This document shows positions 1 through 7,150 of a stretch of DNA of 8,143 nucleotides, piece after piece (within the stretch, counting starts at the first letter, position 1; each line of letters starts with the position of its first letter). The position numbers and the translations under genes are program-made. This DNA comes from Bacteroidota bacterium (lineage in GTDB: Bacteria; Bacteroidota; Rhodothermia; Rhodothermales; JAAAOL01): positions 1 through 8,143 of the forward strand of contig JAAAOL010000006.1 in assembly GCA_009908885.1 (NCBI GenBank), read 5' to 3'. A model generated the notes under the pieces. That model had not been told where the DNA came from. It made no database searches and saw only the letters and a program-made list of their open reading frames with translations.

Positions 1-50
1 GCAATAACCCGACCGCGACCTGAACCCCAGTTCGTATCTTCAGACGACCC

Positions 51-1025
51 ATGCTGCACATTCGCCGTATTCTGCACCCCACTGATTTTTCCTCCTGCGC
101 GAAGGACGCCTTTCTGTACGCGCTGCACCTGGCCCACATGTCGGACGCACAGATCGACATGCTGCACGTGGCGCGCCTCGAAGAAGGGTCCGGCACGCCG
201 GAAGACCGCAAAGCGTACTACCAGCAGCGGAAGGACGACGCCGAGCAGCGGATGTATGCGCTGCTGAGCAATCACCACAGCGAGGGCGATCGGGTGACGC
301 TGGTCCACCGCCAGGGCGCCTCGCCGAGCGACGAGATCTTGGCCTATGCCGACAACGAGGGCGTGGATCTGATCGTGATGGGCACGCGTGGGCGCAGGGT
401 GGTGCGGCCCATGCTCCTGGGCAGCGTGGCGCAGGAGGTCGTCCGCTTTGCGCACTGCCCGGTCATGACGGCGCCAGCCCCGGAAGACGTGCCCCTCGGC
501 GATGAAAACGACGGCCCCCTGCTCACCCCGTTCGACTTTTCCGAGCCCGCCCAGCATGCGCTGCAATACGCCATCGAGCTAGCGGTGCTGTACCAGTCGC
601 CGCTGGAGGTGCTTCACGTCATCGACCCGATCCGGTATCCGGGCCTCAGCAAGCCGCGAGGGCCGGAGCAGCGGGACGAGGAGGGCCGCGACCTCGAAGC
701 TGCCGCGCGCGGACGGCTGAACGACCTGCGCGATCAATTCGAAGAGATGGACGTGCCCGTGAAGCTGAGCGTGGTGACGGGCTATCCGCCGCTGGAGATC
801 GTCGAATATGCGCAACAGCGGGATGCCAGCATGATCGTCATGGCCAGCCACGGGCTCGCGGGAGCCGGACGCTACGACGATGGATCGCTGCGGATGCCGC
901 TGGGCAGCGTGACGGAGCGCGTCGTACGCGGCGGCACCTGCCCGGTCTTCGTCGCCAAGCCGTACGGCAAGTCGCTCCTGTCGCAGCCGCCCGCGCAGAT
1001 CCATGAGCGCACCTCCTCCGCTTAA
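51..1025 (+). CDS. Tandem-domain universal stress protein (UspA family), first of a pair
   Basis: The 324-residue product has two UspA (Rossmann-like, adenine-nucleotide-binding) domains, about residues 1-142 and 155-305. Domain 1 opens with ILHPTDFS (Asp12) and has an intact G-x2-G-x9-G-S nucleotide motif (Gly111, Gly114, Gly124-Ser125). Domain 2 opens with LLTPFDFSE (Asp162), but its motif is changed: the first Gly is Ala265, and 16 rather than 9 residues separate Gly268 from Gly285-Ser286. Removing residues 275-281 (YDDGSLR) restores the normal spacing, so this looks like a 7-residue insertion in the phosphate-binding loop. Tandem USPs are cytosolic proteins tied to survival under energy or redox stress; ATP binding by domain 1 is inferred from the motif. 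The ATG at 51 is immediately before the first beta strand; no Shine-Dalgarno is visible. A second USP gene follows 12 bp downstream, so co-transcription is likely. The family call is secure; the physiological role is not. Confidence 0.95.
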   Translation: MLHIRRILHPTDFSSCAKDAFLYALHLAHMSDAQIDMLHVARLEEGSGTPEDRKAYYQQRKDDAEQRMYALLSNHHSEGDRVTLVHRQGASPSDEILAYADNEGVDLIVMGTRGRRVVRPMLLGSVAQEVVRFAHCPVMTAPAPEDVPLGDENDGPLLTPFDFSEPAQHALQYAIELAVLYQSPLEVLHVIDPIRYPGLSKPRGPEQRDEEGRDLEAAARGRLNDLRDQFEEMDVPVKLSVVTGYPPLEIVEYAQQRDASMIVMASHGLAGAGRYDDGSLRMPLGSVTERVVRGGTCPVFVAKPYGKSLLSQPPAQIHERTSSA

Positions 1026-1037
1026 CCCAGAGATCCT

Positions 1038-2033
1038 ATGACGGACGCAGCCGCGCGCCATGCCGCGCGCAACACGGTACACCGCATCCTCGTGCCGACC
1101 GACTTCTCGGACTGTGCCCGGGGCGCGTTGCGATGGGCCTTGACGCTGGCCCACCACTACGACGCCGACGTGCACCTGCTGCACGTGGTCACGCTTCAGA
1201 ACTTGGGTGTCTACGGCACGGACGATGAAGTGGACGAGGCGGCATCGTACCAGCAGAAGCTGGAGGCCGTCTACCAGGCCCGGGCCCGCGAGCTGCTGGA
1301 TGAGGTCCTGGAAGATGAGCAGCGAACCGATGTGCCGGTGACGACGGTGGTCCGGCAGAGCATGGCCATCGCGGACGCCGTGCTGGGCTACGTGGCGGAG
1401 GTAGGGGCCGATCTCATCGTGGCGGGCACGCACGGACGGCGCGGGGTACAGCATCTGGTGCTCGGCAGTGTGGCCGAGGACGTCATGCGCGAGGCCCCAT
1501 GCCCGGTCTTGCTCGTCCGCCAGCGGGAGGACGCCGCGACGGCGGAGCCCGGCCCACGGATCCTCGTCCCGGTCGACTTCTCGGTGCCTTCGCGGCGCGC
1601 CCTGTCGTACGCGGCCCAGCTGGCCGAACGCGTCGGGGCGAGGCTCCACCTCCTGCACGTGGTCGAGCCGCTGCCGTTTCCCGTGTCGCTCACCGGCATC
1701 CTCACGATTCACGATCTGCTGCCCGACATCAACGACAAGGCGGAGCAGCACCTCCGCCGTCTCGCCGAGGACGCGGGGACCGACGCGGCGCCGCCGGACG
1801 TACACGTGCAAGAAGGCTACCCCGCCGCCGCTATCGTCCGGGCCGCTGCCGATCTGGAGGTGAGTCTGATCGTGATGGCCTCGCGCGGGCTGGCCGGCCT
1901 CGAACGGCTGCTGGTCGGCAGCGTGACGACGCGCGTCGTGCGTGCCGCGCCCTGCCCGGTCCTCGTCATCCGTGACGAGCGCGTGGCCGACGTGCCCCGG
2001 CATGAAGAGGCCGCCGCCGTTTCGCATTCGTAG
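1038..2033 (+). CDS. Tandem-domain universal stress protein (UspA family), second of a pair
   Basis: The 331-residue product has two UspA domains, about residues 12-162 and 172-313. Domain 1 starts ILVPTDFSDCA (Asp22) and carries a full G-x2-G-x9-G-S motif (Gly130, Gly133, Gly143-Ser144). Domain 2 starts ILVPVDFS (Asp180) and has A-x2-G-x9-G-S (Ala281, Gly284, Gly294-Ser295), normal spacing with only the first Gly replaced. It is a paralogue of the gene just upstream: same two-domain layout and matching strand ends such as CPVLLV and CPVLVI. The most likely origin is gene duplication after an earlier domain fusion. The two products could form homo- or hetero-oligomers, as USPs usually dimerise; that is inference. 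The ATG at 1038 lies 12 bp after the previous stop, arguing for one transcript. A short Ala/His-containing tail follows the second domain. No catalytic activity should be assigned. Confidence 0.95.
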   Translation: MTDAAARHAARNTVHRILVPTDFSDCARGALRWALTLAHHYDADVHLLHVVTLQNLGVYGTDDEVDEAASYQQKLEAVYQARARELLDEVLEDEQRTDVPVTTVVRQSMAIADAVLGYVAEVGADLIVAGTHGRRGVQHLVLGSVAEDVMREAPCPVLLVRQREDAATAEPGPRILVPVDFSVPSRRALSYAAQLAERVGARLHLLHVVEPLPFPVSLTGILTIHDLLPDINDKAEQHLRRLAEDAGTDAAPPDVHVQEGYPAAAIVRAAADLEVSLIVMASRGLAGLERLLVGSVTTRVVRAAPCPVLVIRDERVADVPRHEEAAAVSHS

Positions 2034-2067
2034 GCTTCGTCGTTCGATCCTCTAGCCCCGTTCGCTT

Positions 2068-2673
2068 ATGCCCTCATCCTCGCAGCAAATCGTCCGCCTG
2101 GACATCACGCGCTCGTTCTGGGATCGGTTCTTCATGGTGGCCCCGCTCGTCGTCATCGGGACGAACGAAGCGGAAGGCTACAACCTGGCGCCCAAGCACA
2201 TGGCCACGCCCCTCGGCTGGGGGCCGTATTTCGGGTTCGTCTGCACACCACATCACCGGACCTACCACAACGCCAAGCACGCCGGCCGCTTCACGGTCAC
2301 GTTCGTGCGGCCCAGCCAGGTCGTCCTCGCCAGCCTCGCCGCTGCGCCGCGCCGCGACGGGCCCGGCCACAAGCCCACATTGGACGACCTGCCCACCTTT
2401 CCCGCCAAGGTCATCGACGGCGTCTTTCTGGAGGATGGCTACCTCTTCCTCGAATGTGAACTGAAGGACGTGTTCGACGGCTATGGCGAAAACAGCATGC
2501 TCATCGGGGAGGTGGTGGCGGCCTACGTGGATGACGATGCGATGCGGGTCTCGGAGCAGGACGACGAGAAGGTCATGCGCGAGTCGCCGCTGCTGGCGTA
2601 TCTCCCGCCGGGCCGCTACGCCGTGATCGAGGAGAGCAACGCCTTTCCGTTTCCCTTTGGCTTCAAAAAGTGA
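2068..2673 (+). CDS. Flavin reductase-like, FMN-binding split-barrel protein
   Basis: The 201-residue product matches the flavin reductase/flavoredoxin-type split-barrel family that binds FMN non-covalently. Visible family features are the early strand and loop APLVVIGTNEAEGYNLAP (residues 25-42), the turn around PLGWGPYFGFVCTPHHRTYHNAK (48-70), the strand GRFTVTFVRPSQV (73-85) and late barrel strands YLFLECEL (125-132) and MLIGEVVAAYVD (144-155). The length suits a single barrel domain with a short helical tail ending in a Phe/Pro-rich segment. Members reduce flavin with NAD(P)H, or use bound FMN on other substrates; the substrate here cannot be read from sequence. It starts at ATG 2068, 34 bp after the second stress-protein gene, and ends 2 bp before the M20 ATG, so it probably belongs to the same transcription unit. 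It may supply reduced flavin to, or share an FMN pool with, the Acg-like protein downstream. Confidence 0.85.
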   Translation: MPSSSQQIVRLDITRSFWDRFFMVAPLVVIGTNEAEGYNLAPKHMATPLGWGPYFGFVCTPHHRTYHNAKHAGRFTVTFVRPSQVVLASLAAAPRRDGPGHKPTLDDLPTFPAKVIDGVFLEDGYLFLECELKDVFDGYGENSMLIGEVVAAYVDDDAMRVSEQDDEKVMRESPLLAYLPPGRYAVIEESNAFPFPFGFKK

Positions 2674-2675
2674 CC

Positions 2676-3914
2676 ATGCAGGACGCACCGACGGAATCGC
2701 TGGGCCAGGCGCTCCTGGGCTATCTCCGGGCGCACCAGGACGAGATGGTGGCCCTGCTGGAGACGCTGGTCCGGGCCGAGTCGCCCTCGACCGTGCCCGT
2801 GCTGCAGGCCGCCGTCCAGCGTCCACTGCGACAGGCTCTGGAAGCCATCGACTTTCGGGTCGAGCATATTCCCGGGCGCGGGGAGAGCGGTGGTCACCTC
2901 TATGCCCGTCCCCGAGAACGGACGCCGGGCGCACCGATTCAGCTGCTGGTCGGGCACACGGACACCGTCTGGCCGGTCGGGACGCTGCAGAAGATGCCCT
3001 TCCGCGTGCAGCCGGACAAGGTGCAGGGGCCCGGCGTCTTCGATATGAAAGGCGGCCTCACGCAGATGATCTGGGCGCTCCGCGCCCTCGACCACCTCGG
3101 CGTGACGCCTGCGGTGACGCCGGTGGTCTTCATCAACTCGGACGAAGAGATCGGCAGTGACGAGTCGGAGTCGTACATCCGGATGCTGGCCCGGCGGTCG
3201 AACCGGTGCTACGTGATGGAGCCCGCGCTCGATCTGGACGGGAAGCTGAAGACGGCGCGCCGGGGCGCGGGTCGCTTCTTCCTGACGGTGCGGGGCCGCA
3301 GCGCCCACGCCGGGATCGATCCGGAGTCGGGGGCCAGCGCCATCCTCGAACTCTCGCATGTGATTCAGAAGCTGCACGGCCTGAACGATTTCGACGCGGG
3401 CATCTCGATCAACGTCGGGCACATCACCGGCGGGACGCGCTCGAACGTCATCGCCGACGAGAGCTCGGCGGAGGTGGACGTCCGCGTACGCACCAAGGAG
3501 CAGGCCCGCGAGGTAGAGCAGGCGATCAACGCGCTCTCGACCACCACGGAGGGGACAGTGCTGGACATCGAGGGGGAGGTCGGGCGTCCCCCGATGGAGC
3601 GGACGCCGCGCAACCAGCGCCTCTGGGACGAAGCCCAGCGCCTCGGCACCTACCTCGGCGTCGAACTGATCCAGGGACGTTCGGGCGGGACGTCGGACGG
3701 CAACACGACCAGCCTCCTCACCGCCACGCTCGATGGCCTGGGCGCCGTGGGCGACGGGGCGCACGCCCGCCACGAGTTTCTTTATCCGGATAAAATGGTC
3801 GAGCGCGCGGCCCTGTTGGCCCTGCTGGTGATGTTGCCGCCGCTCGATGCATCGGCGCGCGACGCTGATGCCGAGGCTGAAGTGACCACCGCCTATGCCG
3901 CCTCCTCCGCCTGA
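2676..3914 (+). CDS. M20-family metallopeptidase, glutamate carboxypeptidase (CPG2)-like
   Basis: The 412-residue product is an M20 dizinc hydrolase. Expected metal-site residues are visible: His94 in GHTDTVWP with supporting Asp96, bridging Asp123 in VFDMKGG, Glu157 (general base) and Glu158 in SDEEIGS, Glu182 in MEPAL, and His363 in GDGAHARHEF. His211 in RSAHAG marks the lid/dimerisation domain, about residues 195-305, whose conserved His completes the active site in this family. The relatives suggested by these motifs are carboxypeptidase G2-type enzymes, which cleave a C-terminal Glu from acylated or peptide substrates; the exact substrate is unknown. No signal peptide is seen, so it is probably cytosolic. 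A GTG at 2670 overlapping the flavin reductase stop would add two residues; ATG 2676 is preferred, but the two are hard to separate. Either way the genes are tightly coupled. The tail after LLVMLPPL (about 384-391) is a 21-residue acidic/alanine extension of unknown use. Confidence 0.9.
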   Translation: MQDAPTESLGQALLGYLRAHQDEMVALLETLVRAESPSTVPVLQAAVQRPLRQALEAIDFRVEHIPGRGESGGHLYARPRERTPGAPIQLLVGHTDTVWPVGTLQKMPFRVQPDKVQGPGVFDMKGGLTQMIWALRALDHLGVTPAVTPVVFINSDEEIGSDESESYIRMLARRSNRCYVMEPALDLDGKLKTARRGAGRFFLTVRGRSAHAGIDPESGASAILELSHVIQKLHGLNDFDAGISINVGHITGGTRSNVIADESSAEVDVRVRTKEQAREVEQAINALSTTTEGTVLDIEGEVGRPPMERTPRNQRLWDEAQRLGTYLGVELIQGRSGGTSDGNTTSLLTATLDGLGAVGDGAHARHEFLYPDKMVERAALLALLVMLPPLDASARDADAEAEVTTAYAASSA

Positions 3915-3982
3915 CGCTCGCCGAGGACGTTCGGAGAGGGGGCTGAAGGCTGCATTTGTTTCATCGATGGGGGTCCTGCGTC

Positions 3983-5017
3983 ATGAAGAGCCGGTTTGTG
4001 TACTCGTCCGTCACCCGCATCGGGGACCTGGCCACGGTGCCCTTCACCGTCGAGCCCATCTCGCGCGACCGCTGGCGCATGGCGGATTACGTGGTGGCCG
4101 AGGTCAACTTCACCGCGAGCGACCACCGCGTGGAGCTGACGAGCGGGCGGATGATGGAAGTCGCCGAGGGCGACCTGGTCATCGGCGCCTTCGGCAAGCG
4201 CTCCGCGACCCTCTCGGCCACGGGCGACTGGGAACAGATTGGAGCCGATGGGCAGATGTCCGCCCTGACCAGCGGGGGCCTCCTGGGGAAGGCCACCTCG
4301 CGCTCGCCTCTCGTGCAGCCGCTCATGGTGCTCACGTACCGGGGCCACGTCCTCCGCGACGGCACCCCCGTGCGCATGAGCGATTTCGTTCGCGAGGTGG
4401 CGCCGCGCCCGTACACGCTGCCCACCGTGATGCTCTTCGGCACCTCCATGTCCGCCGGAAAGACGACGGCGGCGCGGATCATCACGCGGGTGCTGAAGCG
4501 GGAGGGGCTGCGGGTGCTGGGGGCCAAGCTGACCGGGGCGGGACGCTACCGGGACGTGCTCTCGATGTATGACGCGGGCGCCGACGTGATCTTCGACTTC
4601 GTGGATGCGGGACTCCCGTCCACCGTCTGCGACGAGCAGCTCTATCGCCGCCGCCTGCGTCCGCTGCTCTCCCGGATGGCCGCTGCAGCGGTCGACGTCG
4701 CGGTCGTCGAGATCGGCGCCTCGCCCATGGAGCCCTACAACGGCGCCGCGGCCATCGCTGAGATCGATCCCAGCATTCGCTTTTCCGTGCTATGCGCCTC
4801 GGATCCCTACGCCGTCGTCGGGGTGCAGGAGGCGTTCGGGCGCTCCCCGGACATCGTGACCGGCATCGCGACCAACACGGAGGCCGGGGTGGCGCTGGTC
4901 GAGCAACTGGCGGATCTGCCCGCGTACAACCTGCGCAACAAGGACACGCTCCCGATGCTGCGGCGGAAATTGACGGACGCGCTGAACAACACGCTCGTCA
5001 CCTCGACCGAAGGATAG
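3983..5017 (+). CDS. Two-domain P-loop NTPase-like protein, distantly DUF1611-like
   Basis: The 344-residue product has a strand-rich N-terminal half (about residues 1-140, unrecognised) and a P-loop C-terminal half (about 147-335). The Walker A is GTSMSAGKTT (153-162), with five residues between the first Gly and Gly-Lys. That spacing is used by dethiobiotin synthetase, CobB/CobQ and DUF1611 proteins of the SIMIBI class. Further apparent DUF1611 parallels are LTG at 183-185, the acidic segment DVIFDFVDAGLPSTV (201-215) and VEIGASPMEPYNG (242-254), where DUF1611 proteins tend to have VEGQGSL-HPAYSG. One characterised DUF1611 protein, DgcN, is a D-glutamate N-acetyltransferase; that function should not be transferred at this distance. 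A TTG at 3956 could add nine residues, but ATG 3983 directly precedes the first likely strand and is preferred. It lies 68 bp after the M20 gene on the same strand, probably co-transcribed. It is most likely a cytosolic ATP-dependent ligase or transferase. Confidence 0.8.
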   Translation: MKSRFVYSSVTRIGDLATVPFTVEPISRDRWRMADYVVAEVNFTASDHRVELTSGRMMEVAEGDLVIGAFGKRSATLSATGDWEQIGADGQMSALTSGGLLGKATSRSPLVQPLMVLTYRGHVLRDGTPVRMSDFVREVAPRPYTLPTVMLFGTSMSAGKTTAARIITRVLKREGLRVLGAKLTGAGRYRDVLSMYDAGADVIFDFVDAGLPSTVCDEQLYRRRLRPLLSRMAAAAVDVAVVEIGASPMEPYNGAAAIAEIDPSIRFSVLCASDPYAVVGVQEAFGRSPDIVTGIATNTEAGVALVEQLADLPAYNLRNKDTLPMLRRKLTDALNNTLVTSTEG

Positions 5018-5041
5018 GCGCGATGTAAGTGATTCCCCCAC

Positions 5042-5064
5042 GTAGGGCCCCACATCTGCCCTAC
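5042..5064. repeat. Perfect 7-bp inverted repeat downstream of the P-loop gene
   Basis: GTAGGGC at 5042-5048 and GCCCTAC at 5058-5064 are exact reverse complements around a 9-base loop, beginning 25 bp after the P-loop stop codon. The position suits a transcript-end hairpin, but no T-run follows on the plus strand, so it is not a standard intrinsic terminator. It could equally be an operator-like dyad for the downstream gene. Confidence 0.4.
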
Positions 5065-5140
5065 ACGGCTGCCCGGAGATCCTTTGCAGACACTGCGGCT
5101 TGCGTTGGGTAGACTACGGCAGAGCGTGACGGGAAGGCCC

Positions 5141-5163
5141 CAGGGCCGCCCGTCAGGCCCCTG
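5141..5163. repeat. GC-rich imperfect inverted repeat just upstream of the Acg-like gene
   Basis: CAGGGCC (5141-5147) pairs with the 3' arm 5156-5163 except for one bulged C (5158), around an 8-base loop. It ends 21 bp before the start codon, where it would lie in the 5' leader of the Acg-like gene if the promoter is in the 167-bp gap. It could affect translation initiation or be a protein-binding dyad. In DNA this GC-rich, such a short repeat may also be chance. No clear promoter hexamer pair was found in the gap 5018-5184. Confidence 0.3.
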
Positions 5164-5184
5164 CACACTGACGATGCACGGACC

Positions 5185-6252
5185 ATGTCGAACCCAGACG
5201 CCAAGGCGACCACGACCGATCTCGCGCTTGCGGATCCCTGGCAGGTGCAAGCGTGGAACTACCCGTCCGAGGGCTCTCCATCGGAGCAGTTGACGTTTCT
5301 GCTCAACTATGCGGTGCTGGCCCCGTCGAGCCATAATACCCAGCCGTGGACGTTCAAAATCGTAGGCGATGAAGTCGAGCTGTACGCCGATCGCCTGCGC
5401 GCCCTGCCGGTCGTCGATCCGGACGACCGCGAACTCATCATGAGCTGCGGGGCCGCGCTGTTCCACCTGCGGGTCGCCATGCGTCACTTCGGGCGCACGC
5501 CCGTCGTGCATACGTTTCCTGACCTCGACGATCCGGACCTGTTGGCGTTCATTCGGCTGGGCCCCGCGATGGAGCCCACGGCCGAGGACGAGCGGCTGTT
5601 CATGGCCATCCGTCAGCGCCACACCAACCGGCAGGTGTTCGAAGATCGGCTGATCCCCCAGGCCGACAAGGACACGCTCGTCGAGGCCGCCCAGCAGGAA
5701 GGTGCGCGCCTCCATCTGTTCGAGGCCGAGGCGCAGAAGGATGAGCTCGCCACGCTCATCGCACGCGGGGATCGCATCCAGGCCAGCGACTCCAGCTTCC
5801 GCCGGGAGCTGGCCGCGTGGATCCATCCCAACCGCAGTAAGAGTCGGGATGGCATCCCCGGGTACGCGCAGGGCATGGGCGATCTCGAATCGCTCGCCGG
5901 GCCGTTCGTGGTGCGCACCTTCGACTGGGGCAGTGGGCAGGCTGCCAAAGACCGGCAGCTCGCCGAGGGGTCGGCCCTGATGGCCGTGCTGACGACGGAG
6001 GATGACAAGGTGACCGACTGGCTGCGCGCCGGGCAGGCGCTGGACCGCGTCCTGCTGACGGCCGAATCGCAAGACATTCACGCCTCGTTCCTCAATCAGC
6101 CGATCGAGCTCCCCTCGTTGCGCGACGAAGTGGCTGGCATGGTCGACGCGGGCATCCCGCAGATCCTTCTGCGGTTCGGGTACGGGCCCCCCTCCCGACC
6201 CACGCCCCGGCGTCCCGTGCACGACGTACTCTCTACCTCACGATATCTATAA
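5185..6252 (+). CDS. Acg-family FMN-binding protein (nitroreductase superfamily)
   Basis: The 355-residue product resembles the Acg group, which is longer than classical nitroreductases (about 200 residues) because two nitroreductase-like halves lie in one chain. Supporting motifs are APSSHNTQPW (46-55), DRELIMSCGAAL (81-92), RHTNR (145-149), the helix WLRAGQALDRVLL (279-291), LNQPIELPS (303-311), the strand PQILLRFGYG (325-334) and a final PRRP (341-344). No signal peptide is visible. Mycobacterial Acg (Rv2032) belongs to the hypoxia/dormancy regulon; its structure suggests flavin sequestration or storage rather than nitroreductase turnover. FMN binding here follows from family membership; activity on nitro compounds should not be assumed. 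ATG 5185 gives a natural start; upstream there is only a weak purine stretch. Upstream stress-protein and flavin reductase genes fit a redox-stress role. tonB starts 19 bp after its stop. Confidence 0.88.
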   Translation: MSNPDAKATTTDLALADPWQVQAWNYPSEGSPSEQLTFLLNYAVLAPSSHNTQPWTFKIVGDEVELYADRLRALPVVDPDDRELIMSCGAALFHLRVAMRHFGRTPVVHTFPDLDDPDLLAFIRLGPAMEPTAEDERLFMAIRQRHTNRQVFEDRLIPQADKDTLVEAAQQEGARLHLFEAEAQKDELATLIARGDRIQASDSSFRRELAAWIHPNRSKSRDGIPGYAQGMGDLESLAGPFVVRTFDWGSGQAAKDRQLAEGSALMAVLTTEDDKVTDWLRAGQALDRVLLTAESQDIHASFLNQPIELPSLRDEVAGMVDAGIPQILLRFGYGPPSRPTPRRPVHDVLSTSRYL

Positions 6253-6260
6253 CCATTTTC

Positions 6261-6266
6261 GGAGGG
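6261..6266 (+). promoter_or_regulatory. Strong Shine-Dalgarno site of tonB
   Basis: GGAGGG lies five bases before ATG 6272, an ideal match and spacing to the anti-Shine-Dalgarno. It fixes the tonB start at 6272 rather than the internal in-frame ATG at 6413. None of the other rightward genes has a comparable site, so tonB may be translated more strongly than or independently of its upstream neighbours. Confidence 0.8.
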
Positions 6267-6271
6267 TACCC

Positions 6272-7102
6272 ATGTTTGCTACCGTAACCCTCGATCCCCC
6301 TCCGGTTCAACCGACGCAAGAGCCTGAGGCGCCCCGTCGCTCCTCCTCAGGACGGGCCAGCTCCCATTCGACGGCGCCCCCTGAGACGCCGACGCCGCCG
6401 ACCCGAGGGTCGATGGTGCCGACGAAGCGACCGGGCAACGACATCAAAGATCAATACAAGATTACCCTGATGGGCGGGCTCGTGATGTCCATGCTGCTCA
6501 TGATCGGGCTGTTTCGGATGCCGCTCACGGCCGATCAGGAGTACGAGATCGTGATGCCCGAGCAGGAGGTCGTCCAGATGGAAGAGGTCCAGCAGACGGA
6601 GCAGGCCGAGCCGCCGCCACCTCCGCCGCCGCGCCCGCAGACGGTCGTCGCCGTCTCGGATGATGCCGTGCTGGAGGACGTCGAGCTCGACCTGGATGCC
6701 AGCCTGGAAGTCGGCGAAGCCGTCGACGAGTTGCCGCCTCCGCCGCCTCCGGAAGAGGAGGAAGAGGAGGAAGAAGTGATGCCGGAGGAGGAGATCTTCG
6801 TCGTCGTCGAGCAGATGCCGGAGTTGATCGGCGGCCTGGAAGGCATCCAGAAGTGCATCGAGTATCCGGAGGTCGCGCTCCGGGCCGGTCTCGAAGGCCG
6901 CGTCTTCGTGCAGTTCGTCGTCGGCAAAGACGGCACCGTGCGCGATCCGCAGGTCGTGCGGGGCATCGGCGGTGGCGCGGACGAAGAAGCCGTGCGATGC
7001 ATTAAGCAGGCCACGTTCGAGCCCGGCATGCAGCGCGGCAAGCCGGTCGCGGTGCGCTACGTCATTCCCGTAAACTTCCGACTTCGCGACGCCTCGAAGT
7101 AG
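6272..7102 (+). CDS. tonB: TonB energy-transducing protein
   Basis: The 276-residue product is a TonB-family protein, which carries proton-motive energy from an ExbB-ExbD complex to outer-membrane TonB-dependent transporters. In order: a cytoplasmic segment of about 63 residues rich in Pro, Ser and Thr; one membrane helix (about 64-81); a periplasmic linker with seven prolines (114-120), a hydrophobic/acidic stretch, six prolines (155-160) and eight glutamates (161-168); then the TonB C-terminal domain (about 175-272) with MPELIGG, YPEVALRAGLEG, FVQFVVGKDGTV, GGADEEAV and IPVNFRL. The cytoplasmic part is longer than in classical TonB, and the linker is acidic rather than Lys-Pro-rich. The C-terminal domain has two cysteines (195, 243) that might form a disulfide. 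No exbB or exbD lies in the window. The start is fixed by a strong Shine-Dalgarno; the 19-bp gap allows read-through from the Acg-like gene. The transporter partner and substrate are unknown. Confidence 0.95.
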   Translation: MFATVTLDPPPVQPTQEPEAPRRSSSGRASSHSTAPPETPTPPTRGSMVPTKRPGNDIKDQYKITLMGGLVMSMLLMIGLFRMPLTADQEYEIVMPEQEVVQMEEVQQTEQAEPPPPPPPRPQTVVAVSDDAVLEDVELDLDASLEVGEAVDELPPPPPPEEEEEEEEVMPEEEIFVVVEQMPELIGGLEGIQKCIEYPEVALRAGLEGRVFVQFVVGKDGTVRDPQVVRGIGGGADEEAVRCIKQATFEPGMQRGKPVAVRYVIPVNFRLRDASK

Positions 7103-7150
7103 GCGAAGCGTCAACCAGATACTACCACGAGTACACTCGCAGCGAAGAAG

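Noticed and set aside
1..50. Promoter or end of an upstream gene at the left edge
   Set aside because: Only 50 bases are visible; no convincing promoter hexamers or recognisable coding remnant can be supported.
579..2027. Long open frame (482 codons) on the minus strand opposite the stress proteins
   Set aside because: It lies antisense to two clear UspA-family genes, and its Arg/His/Gly-rich translation shows no domain; GC-rich codon bias produces such frames.
2616..3773. 385-codon minus-strand open frame
   Set aside because: It mirrors the M20 gene, whose complete metal-ligand set shows which strand is coding.
4807..6222. 471-codon minus-strand open frame
   Set aside because: It is antisense to the P-loop and Acg-like genes, crosses the intergenic gap, and has no family-like motif; it is a shadow of strong codon bias.
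6751..6776. 26-base uninterrupted purine run as a triplex or regulatory element
   Set aside because: It is fully explained by the run of eight Glu codons in the TonB linker.
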